Shown: piece by piece, positions 42,160 to 61,300 of the stretch
How the letters are laid out: the number at the start of each line of letters is the position of its first letter
How positions within the stretch are numbered: the first letter of the stretch is position 1
Origin: Okapia johnstoni
Lineage: Eukaryota; Chordata; Mammalia; Artiodactyla; Giraffidae
Direction of reading: 5' to 3'
NCBI GenBank assembly: GCA_024291935.2
Contig: JAGTYA010000026.1
Span: 10,396,001 to 10,460,000, forward strand
Length of the DNA: 64,000 bases
Made by a program: the position numbers and the translations under genes
The notes under the pieces: generated by a model
Database searches by the model: none
What the model was told of the DNA's origin: nothing
What the model saw: the letters and a program-made list of their open reading frames with translations, nothing else

Positions 42160-44080
42160 CCCTGAACTGCTCTTCTCTATTTCTCCAACCCGTGTCCCAG
42201 GGCGTCACCAAATGTGAACGTTCCACAATACAGAAACTAACTGAAACCCACTGGGAAACTATGTTCATCTTAACGTCAAAATGTGCTTTTTAATGCTACA
42301 CGCTGTGATGTGTAGTTATGGAAAGTGAGTCTATGTTGTCCTTTTAAAGAGAATAGTCTCATCCTTGGCAGGGATATCTGGATTCGGGCGAGACCTGGGA
42401 CCCAGCCGAAGACTTTACCTCTCAGACTACAAGGAGGTAGATCGCCTCCTTACAGATCTCCTCTTTGGATGCCTGATGTTCTTTACCTTCGATAGCTTCA
42501 ACTTTTCCACCGTCTGCCCTGAAATGTCTGGCACCTGATGTGTTTTTTCTTCAGATATTTGCTTTTTAAAGGCAGAGGAGCACTCCTCGCCTCGGGCCAC
42601 TGTCCCACCGATGCCATGTCACCTGATGGGGGTGGGGGAGATCCTAATGCCGGTCCTCACTTCCAGAGGGTTCACCGGGAAACCAAACAAGGTGGCTTAA
42701 CTGGGAGCTCATGAGCAGTCTTGGCTTGACAGCTGCAGGATGGCAAGTCTTCCACCCTCAGATACGACCGGCTGTACTAATAACAAGTTACCAGACAAGT
42801 CTCCCAGCCCTGCTTGCTGTTTACGGCTGGGTGAGCTTCCCCATCACGGAACCTCCCTGTCTAGCAGATGGACGGAAAGATAAAAGTAAACTCGCAACTA
42901 GCCCAGTGGAATCTTTCCCTAGGGCTGTTTAAAAATATGAGTGAGGTTTGTGCCAGTTGCTGCCCTGGCTGGAGCTGAGGAGACGGGGCACATAACCTCC
43001 AGACGGCGGCCTGTGCTGGTCAGAGGTGGCTCTGTAATGACCCCAACAGATACACCCCATCTAAGGTCCAGAGTTGGGCAAAGGGGATTTGGCTTATGGA
43101 TTCTGAAGACTTAAAATGATTAAGAGAATAAACGCTGGGGAGAGGACAGCTTTCACTGCCCGCATTTGATGTCTGATGTGGGAGCCTGTGTGACAGGTCT
43201 CACAAGACCACTTCAGGTGGCGTGCGGCAGGGCCAGATGCCCGTCTGCACACGCGCTGAATGAGGTCAGCGAGCAGTGAGGTGTCAAACAGAGAGGAATG
43301 AGTCCAGATTCTGGTTCCTCATGGATCCTTGGGGGGCTGCTGGCCCTTGCCGTATGTTTATTAATTTTTTAAAAATGTCCTGTGGCCGGCCTAGTTTCAC
43401 TTAATGCTTAATAAAGGGAAAAACTGTTTACATAGCACCCCTGGCTCTGACACTGCGCAGCTGAAGTTAGGAAGCTCCTTCACTTTCAGAGATGACACAG
43501 ACCAGCAGCCTGGGGAGAAAACGGCTTCTTTAGAAGCATGCCCTCCCCAGGTGAAAGTGGCAGCTGAACCCTTATGTTAAATAAGACAAAAATCAGGCGA
43601 GGAGAGATCAAACCCCTGGGGAAAGAAAAGCCCAAATTGCATACTTGGCTGCTGAGATTTGCTGTCTAGGAGTCCAGGATAGATGGGTCACTGCCCAACT
43701 GTCGAGTGCGCTTCTGACAGTCCAGACATGTCTCTACATTAACATTCTCCTCACGGTACATCAAACAAGGCCTGAGAGATTGGCCAGAGTCTGCAGTGAG
43801 CTCCCTGGGCCATCAAAATCGGCTTCTGCCCTCCATCTTTCACTCCCATTCCTTGCTTAGATGACCACGCTACAAATTTTTCCTTCAAAGGCCTCGACAC
43901 CAGGGTCTGTTTTCTCTCCAGTCTTCGCTGGCTGGTTAAGACACCCTGTGGTTCTTTAACAGGCCTGGCTTTCCTACTGGCCGAGGACTGGGCCCTGCAT
44001 GAAGCTCTGGTGACCTTGCTGACATGCCAGGTCTTTTGCATTAAGATGCAAGTTCTCAGACTGAAGCCATGACCAAATGT
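42160..44080. other. Unique non-coding stretch
   Basis: Nearly 2 kb without recognised repeats or exons, in an otherwise repeat-dense interval. It could hold regulatory sequence; nothing specific is visible. Confidence 0.4.
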
Positions 44081-44084
44081 TGAC

Positions 44085-44290
44085 ACCTAACATCTACCAA
44101 GAGCTTACTGTGTGGTAAGGACGATGCAAGTCTTGAGACATGAGCTTTATCTCTTCATGTCTGATCTTCACAAATTGTTAAGACAGGGAAGGTCATCATC
44201 CCTGTTTTATAGATGAGGAAACTGAGGCTCACCCCCATTCACTTACCCAGTAAGCAAGCAGTGGAGCCAGGATCTGACTTGTACCTACTG
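44085..44290 (+). repeat. MIR/L2-type fragment
   Basis: CCAAGAGCTTACTGTGTGG, TTTTATAGATGAGGAAACTG and CAGTGGAGCCAGGATCTGAC. Confidence 0.68.
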
Positions 44291-44479
44291 CCGGCCCTGC
44301 TTCTTCCCTTACAAGAACTACCTCGGATGACAGAGTGCTTATTTTGGGAAGCACGTGGCAGCTTCCTGATCCCTACATGACACACAGGTCACGGCTCAGA
44401 ACTGTCAAGTCTCTTCGCTAAAACTTCCTAAAGTGAAGATTTCTACAGTTTCCACCAGCAAGGCAGCAAGTTCTGGCAG

Positions 44480-44650
44480 AAAGTTCATGAGCTTTGGAGA
44501 CAGACTGAACTAAGCAAGATTTTGGCTTTCTGACTAAATAGCGACTTGATCTGGGACAGACCACTCTTTCAGAGCCCACCTTCTCATCTGTAAAATAGGC
44601 ATGACAGCGCTTGTCTACAAGAGAGCTGGGAAGCTCTACTGAGACCCTGT
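44480..44650 (+). repeat. MIR fragment
   Basis: GCTTTGGAGACAGACTGAAC, CTTCTCATCTGTAAAATAGG. Confidence 0.65.
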
Positions 44651-45192
44651 AAGTAATGAAAGGCTGGTTCTCTCCTCTCCTCTTGTCAGCCAAGGACCCT
44701 GAAGGGCAGGCAGGACCACATAGAGGTTCCGTGGGAACCCCATAGCTCCACGACACTGGAAACAGGTACTTCCTGCCTGTGTGTATCTCTGGTGTTCACC
44801 AACCGCCTGCCTAGCAAGTCTGGCCTGTTTCCTCTGATTCACACCTGTGTCCTGGCCCAATCTGGGTGACATCTGTTCTGTCTGGATGACAGCTCCGAGG
44901 GCAAAATTCCTCCAGCGAGACAAAACCACCCTCCTAGCAACCAGAAGTCTTTTGGTTCTGGAGCCAAACACATTCTTCTAATTCATCCTAACATATTATT
45001 TCTTATACATTATTAGTTTATCAACTAAACCAATTGTGGAGACTGCAGAAATACAGAAAACGTTTGCTATAATTGATACATGGAGATTGTGACCTTGTAA
45101 AACTCTATAAACATATGCCTGCATGAGAACACACAAAATTAAAATAATCGGGTGAGGGCTGAGGAGTTGTGATTTTCCTTTTTAAAATCTTC

Positions 45193-45198
45193 TTTAAT
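45193..45198 (-). terminator. SDHAF2: Candidate poly(A) signal ATTAAA of SDHAF2
   Basis: ATTAAA on the minus strand, about 585 nt past the stop codon. This is the common variant hexamer and would give a 3' UTR of roughly 600 nt. Other AT-rich hexamers further downstream cannot be excluded. Confidence 0.5.
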
Positions 45199-45780
45199 AT
45201 ACAGAATTATCATTCAGTTTATAAAATGAGCATTCTAGAGAAAATCTGCTGAGGATGCTGACTCTTAAGCAGCACGCCCACACCGTTCCTGCCCGCTGCC
45301 CTCATTCTGCCTGCTGGGCCTTTGAAGGGTTCCACTCAGGGGGCTTGGATCAGCTTCCCCTGGCAGAAAGAACCAACCCAGGCTGGAAGGGGAAATTTCA
45401 TGGGGACAAAGCCCTGGCTCACCCAGGCAGCTTTCCACACAGCACAGGCAGCTGGCTGCCTCTTCACACTGAGCACACTTCTGGCTGAAGCAGCAAGCTG
45501 GCACAATGCTTCCTCCTATGGAGCCAGAGAGAGAGTCAGGCCCGAGCGACAATAACATGGACAAACTGCTTCTGAGGCTTAGACAGGAACCAAAGGGTCT
45601 TAGCATGAGGCACACTGAACATATACATGTCCTTGGAGAGAGGTGGGTCCATCACTGCAGGCAGGACCAGAGGTCTGGGTGGGCTGAGCATCTGAGGAGA
45701 AGCAGGACATCAAGGCCAGTACCCATCCCAGGCAATGAGCATCTGCGGAGCCCGAGGCCAGGCAGGTGGCGGCATGTAGC

Positions 45781-54387
<8,607 letters not shown>

Positions 54388-54394
<7 letters not shown>

Positions 54395-55150
54395 TTTTCC
54401 CGACCCGCATCAAAGGCCTACAGCACAGGCCCTTCCGGATACTTTCGAACACCAGTGCCGCAGACCGCGGCGCCGAAGACTTGGGCAGGAAGATGCGTCC
54501 TAGCGTACGGCGGAAGTGGCTGTGCGTGTGACGCCGGCGGCGGGGGGGCGGGACCTGGGGCCGAGAGCGGTTCGCGCGCTTCGGGCCTAGTCCAGACTCG
54601 CCGCCGCCGCCGCCATATTCCCGGTAACGGGGGCGCGCGGCCGGGGGCCGGCTGGGCCGGAAGAGGGCTCGGGGACGGCGCTGAGGCGGGGAGGGGGTCG
54701 GTTGAGTTTGGGGCAACTGGAGTTGGCGGGCGGCGGGAGGCGCGGGCCTTTGAGGGAGGGGGCCGAGGGCGTCGGGCCGGGTCTGTGGGGAGGGAGCGGG
54801 GCGGGCCTAGCCGGGGGCGAGGACTAGGCCTGGGTGGGGAGCGGAGGTGGCTGGAGCTCCGGGAGCCGCAGGGACTTCTAGCCCGGGCTGCTTGGGGCCT
54901 CGGCAGGTGCGGCGGGCTGGGCCTGCGGGCTTCGCCGCGGTCGTTCTTCGCAGCGCCATCCGAGGGCCCGTAGGAGCAGAGGCCTGGACTTTCTCGTCGC
55001 GCCACGGGCAGCTGCGGCGCAGCTCCGGTCGGGCCCGAGGGTGATGGGCAGCGAGCCCCGCGAGCCCCGGTGGCCTAGGAGAGCGAGGGGCGGCGCGAGG
55101 CCGGGGGCGGGGCGGAGCGGGTGGGGCCGATCTCGGACGGACTGGATGCT
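54388..55150. promoter_or_regulatory. CpG-island bidirectional promoter of SDHAF2 and CPSF7
   Basis: The stretch from about 54,440 to 55,150 is strongly GC-rich and packed with CpG, in contrast to the AT-rich L1 sequence ending near 54,060. SDHAF2's start codon (54394, minus) and CPSF7's first exon (about 54,590, plus) lie about 200 bp apart and diverge. Visible motifs are an ETS/GABPA-type GCGGAAGTG at 54510-54518, a CRE-like TGACGCCG at 54529-54536, a GC box GGGGCGGGAC at 54545-54554, and YY1-like cores on the minus strand at 54388-54398 (AAAAATGGCGA) and 54609-54619 (AATATGGCGGC). No TATA box was seen. This fits a ubiquitously active promoter. Confidence 0.88.
54590..54623 (+). other. CPSF7: CPSF7 untranslated exon 1 (3' end and donor)
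   Basis: The GCC-repeat/GCCATATTCCCG segment ends at a candidate donor GTAACG (54624). The next exon starts at 55245 after CCGCAG. The 5' end is not visible from sequence, so the start is only indicative. The placement rests on position in the CpG island and on the splice signal. Confidence 0.55.
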
Positions 55151-55299
55151 GCGTCTCTGGAGACGGGAGGTTGGCAACCAGTGCCCTCCTTCCAGCCTGG
55201 GACCCTCATGCCTTGTAACTCTTGCTTCTTTCCGGATACCGCAGTGGCATCTTTCTTGCCTTGTCCATTCTCCGGGCGCGAGATCTTCCTTCCGAAGCC

Positions 55300-55353
55300 A
55301 TGTCAGAAGGAGTTGACTTGATTGATATATACGCTGACGAAGAATTCAATCAG
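55300..55353 (+). CDS. CPSF7: CPSF7 coding exon 2 (start codon)
   Basis: Exon runs from 55245 (after CCGCAG) to 55353 (donor GTGAGG). The ATG at 55300 begins [18 protein letters not shown]. An upstream in-frame ATG at 55222 lies before the acceptor in intron 1 and is not in this transcript. Confidence 0.95.
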
Positions 55354-58300
55354 GTGAGGAGTCCTCGGGAAAACCCTCAGTGGGGTTTTCCTCTATCAGC
55401 CGAGGAATCACTTGCAGCAAACTTGCAGGGGTCCCAAGCTCTGTCAGTGGTTGAAGATTTGCTTGGCTTGAACACACGTCTGTCAGATCTGAAATCTTCC
55501 CTCTAGCACAGACTTCCAAGACTTCTGCCTATTCCGCTTTATGTCAACTAAAGCCTCCAGGCTTAATTTTAAAAGCTTTGATTTAAGAGCAAATAAAAAT
55601 TAGATTTAATAGAGTGGTGTATCAACCTGTGGAACTTGCTCCTCCAGGAAGCCAAAGTTGGACGTCAGTCTCCTGGAAGACTAGCCACACTTAAAAATCA
55701 GAATTAGGTGTTCTGTAGCATTCACGAAGACAGTGTTGATACCTGTTCCTTTGAGAGTCTCTCAAATTGCAGCTGGAGAAATGTAGTACCTCTTCCCTTC
55801 ATAAGGCAGTGCAAGTATGAAAGATAACTTTAACATTTAATGTCAGTTGTTTTCAGTCTTCCTTCTTTCAGAAGTCGCTTGACTCTGGTCTTGAGAAGTC
55901 CATAGGCTTTTTAATGTTAGTTTTTTAGTAATAAACTTTATTGATGATGTAATTGGTGGGAGCAGGTAAAGGTATTGGACAAACCAGTTCAGAAGCAGAT
56001 AGAGACCCATTCACGTACTCTGAGTTCAGTGTCTTGATCTCTTTATGATATGTCAAGAAAACTATACAGTAATCTCCCTTGAAACAATCATCTCATATAC
56101 AGGTCAGTTGTGAGCTCTTGAAATAAGATCTCAAGAATGTTCCAAAGTTTGTATTTAAAACTTAATATCCTGCCTGGATTATTTTCAGCACTATTGTACT
56201 TGAGTAAACTGTTTTTTTCCATTTTCATCTTTCAATGGCTGTATGTAAGGACCTATAAAGAGCATTTAAAAAACAAAACCAGGCTAGAGAAGGAAAGTGC
56301 TCTGATTGGACCCTGACTTTTTTTTTTTTAACTTTTTATTTTGTACTGGGGTATAGCCTATTAACAGTATTGTGATAGGGAAGGGACTCAGCCACACATG
56401 TATCTGTTCTCCGCCAAACTTCACTCATATTCAGGCTGCCATAAAACATTGAGCAGAGTCCATGTGCTATACAGTATGGACCCTGACTTTGATATGAAGC
56501 AGCAGACAGGGTTTATATATGCCATTATGTGCCATTTCTTTCAGTTGGCAAAAGTTGATCATTTTCCTGTCTTCTCAGGCAAACTGCAGTTGTCTACATG
56601 TGGCTGATGATTAACTTAAATACATGAAAATCTTTCTTTAAATTTCAAACAAGTCAATTATTTATGGATAAAAAGAAAGACTTAGTATATTTAGTTAACA
56701 AACCATTTGCTTTCCTGAATTTTTCATAATACTTTGAATCAAGACTTTTGCTACTTTTTATGTCATTCTTTTAAATATAGAATAGCAAGAAAAAAAGGCT
56801 CCATTAATTCTTTTCTATTATTAATTTTAAAAACCTCGTTTCCCCTTAATTTCATTATCTGTGGGTTGATGACAATGCTGCTAATGATTCACTCTGGGAA
56901 ATGGGTAGAACAGGGTCCTTGACCACAGGTGTAGCCACATGTGGTCTGAGAAGTGAGATTTCATAATTTCTTAAGCAGTATAGCTTGTCGATCATAGACA
57001 AGACATAGGTCTCATCCACTGAGTTGTTGGTCTCAACAATTTGGTCTCTGGTCTCTTCAATTAAACAGGACTTTTTTGTGTGAAATCAAGTAGATATTTC
57101 TACCAAAACGACAATTTGGTACTTGGTTAAGTTGAAGAAAGTATATATTTTAAATGTCTTATGTCCTGGGGAAGGTCAAGAAAGGGTGCTTTTTCCCCCC
57201 ACAAATGAGTTAATTTTTAGCAAAGCTGGTTTTAGTAGAATTTGGAAGCTGCCGGAGAAGTGGTAAAAGCTCTGTTTGACTGGGATTGTTAGAAGTAAGC
57301 TTAGATTGAAGGCCGCCAGTACAGATTGTGTTTTAGAACGTTATAGGAATGTTACTAATTCACCCCAACTTACCCCTGCACAAGAATCTTGTCATGTGTA
57401 CTTTGCTCCCCAGGGGAAATAAGCACTGTTCCTAGATGGAATCTGTGGTGCTGACTCCAAATCTGTTACAGTATGTGCCGCAAGAGCCTCTTTTGCAGAG
57501 GGACCCTGGGAGTTCACAGGGGCTCTCTTGGGCTGAGGAGAACAACTCGAAAAGTGACTGAAAGCTGCCATCCCTGCTGAGTGTCTTGTCTCTTTTCTGT
57601 TTCTTGCTCTGAGACAGGCACTTTGCACAGTATGCTCAGTTTCCTCCTTACTTTCATCAGCAAATAGTTACTGAGCTACTTCTGTTTGCTAGGCATTGTA
57701 TTAGAACTAGTGAGATAAAAGGGGGAAGATGGATTTGTGTGCTTAAAAGAGGTTCAGTTCTTGGTGATTGACAGCAGTGGACAGTGATGGGGAAGGAAAG
57801 GGAGGTGAGAATTGTGGAAATAGTCATTACAAAGCCAAAAGTGTTGGGCTTTGGTTACAGTTATAAGAAAATTATGTCACTTAGGTTGCTTTGAGAAAAA
57901 GCTTTATTACTGTGTCTTCCCTGGTGGCTCAAACAGTAGAGAATCTGCCTGCAATGCAGGAGACCCGAGTTCGATCCCTGGGTCAGGAGATCCCCTGGAG
58001 AAGGGAATGGAAACCCACTCCAGTATTCTTGCCTGGAGAATCCCATGCACAGAGGCGCCTGGCGGGCTAAAGTTCATGGTGTCACAAGAGTCGGACACAA
58101 CTCAGTGACTAACACTTTAGATACCAGGAAAGTGCTGGCAAGTAGGAACATTGAGCATTCAGGTGGGGAAGTTCTTATTTAAATTCAAAATCATGCAAGT
58201 TCTCTTTTGTAAACTAAGAAGCTTCCTGAGACAATCACAGCTGTTCCTCTGCTAGAAAATGCAAACTTCTCCCTGGTATTAATTCAGTATTAAACATCTT

Positions 58301-61300
58301 TTTTAATCTCCTTGAAATGAAATCATTGACATCAATGCCTGTAAAATACTGTATTTTTCACTTAATTTGTAGAATTAGATTTTGCTTTAACTGCATAAAT
58401 TATCAGTTCATTTGGTAATCAGAAAAACCTCAGGTCCTTACTTGTTTTCCTGTCTTAGGAAAATGTTGATGTTGCTAGCAGATTTAGATGCAAATACAAC
58501 TTAATACATTATTTCTTCAACAAAATCTTCAGTAGAATCCTCAGTAGGTCTGCCTTATGCATCAGAACAGTTCCTACAAAATTCTTTAAACTGAGGTTCT
58601 ATGGCCCAGAGAGACCATTTGAATCTTGTGACAATTTTGCATTCCTTGAATCCTTTTGTATTTCTTAAAGTGGTAAAATAATCCATACACCGAGACTGTC
58701 ATACTCTCTAAGGAACCCTGAAAGAGTAGATTGTTCACTGAGGCTTATGGTATGGGAGATTTCCTGGTGATACCTTTGATCTCTGAGCTGCCCAAGTCTG
58801 CATGTTCACTACTTAGTTATCAGCAATAGTCTTTGTATTACAGCGTTGCAACATGCATCTCTGAATCACAGATGCTTCATGGAAGGAATGCCAGTTTGGT
58901 TCCACTGACCATTCAAAATCATGAGTTTACTTATTTAAGTTCCGTTTCACAATCCTTGATTAATTAAGAAAAGTTACCCTGGTTTGAAGTAGTGTTGTTT
59001 TAGGATTAGAGCATTGAAGAGGATCAAGTCGTTTCTAAGTCTTCTCTTTACCTTGAACCATAAGAGCAAATCATATGTAGTGCATGAATAAATGATTTGT
59101 CTAGAGTTAGAATTGTTTGAGACTTAGATTGTCAAATATTTTACACACAAAATATTGAGTTACTAGCTGTGACGTTCTTCACCTTTTAAATTTATTATCC
59201 ACCCTGTACTCTCCAGTGTTAGCAGCTCTCCATCATACTCATCCTTTTTTATGCAAGATCCTTATTTATAGATTTGACTACCTAAGATCGTCTTCTTGTG
59301 CTTATTTACCTCCCTGGTTCTTTTTCATGCTTTTTAAGTTGTCTCTAAAAAGGGTACTCTCTTTTCTCTTTCTGAGATTTTTTACAAGGTTCAAACTCTT
59401 CCTTTGGGCTTCTTAGAGTATTTGTAACATTTGAAGTTATCTACATTATCTTGCTGTGCATGTTCTTCCCTTTTACTTCAGATAAACTGAGAAACTGAAA
59501 GATTGTTTCCAAAAGTTTCTAATGGTATGTAGGTCTAAGAATGTATTTTGTAGTGAGTCCTCTAGTTGCACTCCAGAATCAGGAATTCTTGTGATGGGGT
59601 TGAAGGGAGAAAGTTAGTGGAGCTTCCGCACCTTAGGTGCATTAGGGGAAATGATTCTCCTTCAGGGAACTGAGCAAGTTGCCGAATCAGGTTCTTTTTT
59701 ATTCCCTTTGTGTAGATCTTTCTTTATTCCCATTGTTAAAAGACAGCAATGACATGAATGAGCTCTAGTGTCCCTAAAACACTCCAAATGTCTCCTTGTA
59801 TCTGTTTTTTGGCAGTTTCATCTTTAGCACTGTTTGGATGTTTTAGACGGTTACCTGGGGGAAAAAAAAACAAAACTTGTCTGATCCTTAAAAAGATCCT
59901 CTTGAAGATAATAACACTGAAAACTCTTAAATACTAAGTTCCCTTAATAGTAGTTCTTATGATTTTAGGAGTTTTGATATGTGTTAGCTTGGTCTGCTAT
60001 AACAAAATACTAAAAATAGGGTGACTTATAAGCAACAAATTTATTTCTCACAGTTCTAGAGGCTAGAAGACTGAGATCAGGTTTGTGTTCTGGGGAGCAG
60101 CCTCTGCCAACTTGTATCCTCACATGACGGAGAGCAGAGCAAGCAAGCTCAAATTCTTACAAGGGCACTAATATATTTCATAGTCTCCACCCTCAAGACC
60201 AGTTACTTCTCAAAGGCCCCACCTCCTAATACCATCACATTGGGGAGCAGTGTTTCAATGCAAGTGTGTGCTCAGTCGTTTCTGACTCCTTGTGACCCTA
60301 TGGACTCCTCTGTTCATGGGACTCTAGGCAAGAATACTGGAGTGGGTTGCCATGCCATCCTCCAGGGGATCTTCCCGACCCAGGGATTGAACCTGTCTGT
60401 GTCGCCTGCATTGGCAGGTAGATTCTTTACCACTGTGCTACCTGGGAAGCCCTTCAAGGAGGTGTTGAGGGGGGGCACATTCAGTCTATAACAGTAATGT
60501 ATAACAGACAAAAAGTGTATCTCACCTATCTTTCAGAATGCACGTTCATATTCTAAATGGTTAGTATAATACACCTTATGGGTGCTTGTTCTATTTCCTG
60601 AGCTTTATGTTTTAGAGAACTTTGACTGCTTTTGTATATCATTAGACATCTCTGGTATTGTTTAGAGATGTTTCTTATATAAATGTCATGATAATGTGTT
60701 GGATCTGCGTGTCATGCACTGGAACGTATAAAGGAAAATCCCCCAGTTATTCACTTCCTTTTTATTTTATTTATTTTTTGATGGTTAATAGAAAGAAGGG
60801 ATTATATACTGTGAGCTTTAGAGCGTTATTAAGTAGAATAGTAAGTTTTGTGTAACTCTTGATTTGGGAAATAGTGTAAGATGTTGAAAATTCCATCAGT
60901 GTAAATGTGGTCTTGAGAACCTGGCTTACTTGATAGTAATAGCAGATGTATTTCTGTGCATTCTTGCTGTGCTGTGCTTAGTCTCTCAGTCGTGCCTGAC
61001 TCTTTCCAACCCTGTGGACTGCAGTCCACCAGGCTTTTCTGTCGTTGGGGATTCGCTAGGCAAGAATAGTGGAATGGGTTGCCACGCCCTCCTCCAGGGG
61101 ATATTCCCAACCCAGGGATCGAACCCAGCTCTCCCGTGTGTTGCAGGCAGATTCTTTACTGACTGAGCCACCAGGGAAGCCCTGTGCATTCTTAGTGTGC
61201 TTGTTTAATCATCATGTACATTTTGAGTCTCACAGTCGATTAAAGATAGAAACACTACAGACTCCTAACAGGGTCTTAAGAGAAACACCTACATAAACAA

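Larger units (their letters stand above)
23041..45192. other. Intergenic interval between SAXO4 and SDHAF2
   Basis: About 22 kb in which no coding exon could be supported. Repeats are listed individually. The larger unique parts are 27,150-28,960, 37,660-38,150, 40,440-41,400 and 42,160-44,080. I see no RNA gene or convincing pseudogene. Confidence 0.55.

Noticed and set aside
55354..55506. CPSF7 exon 2 reading through into intron 2 as a short isoform
   Set aside because: The strong donor GTGAGG at 55354 and the perfect in-frame join to exon 3 at 61463 make this the intron. The read-through peptide ends quickly at a stop.
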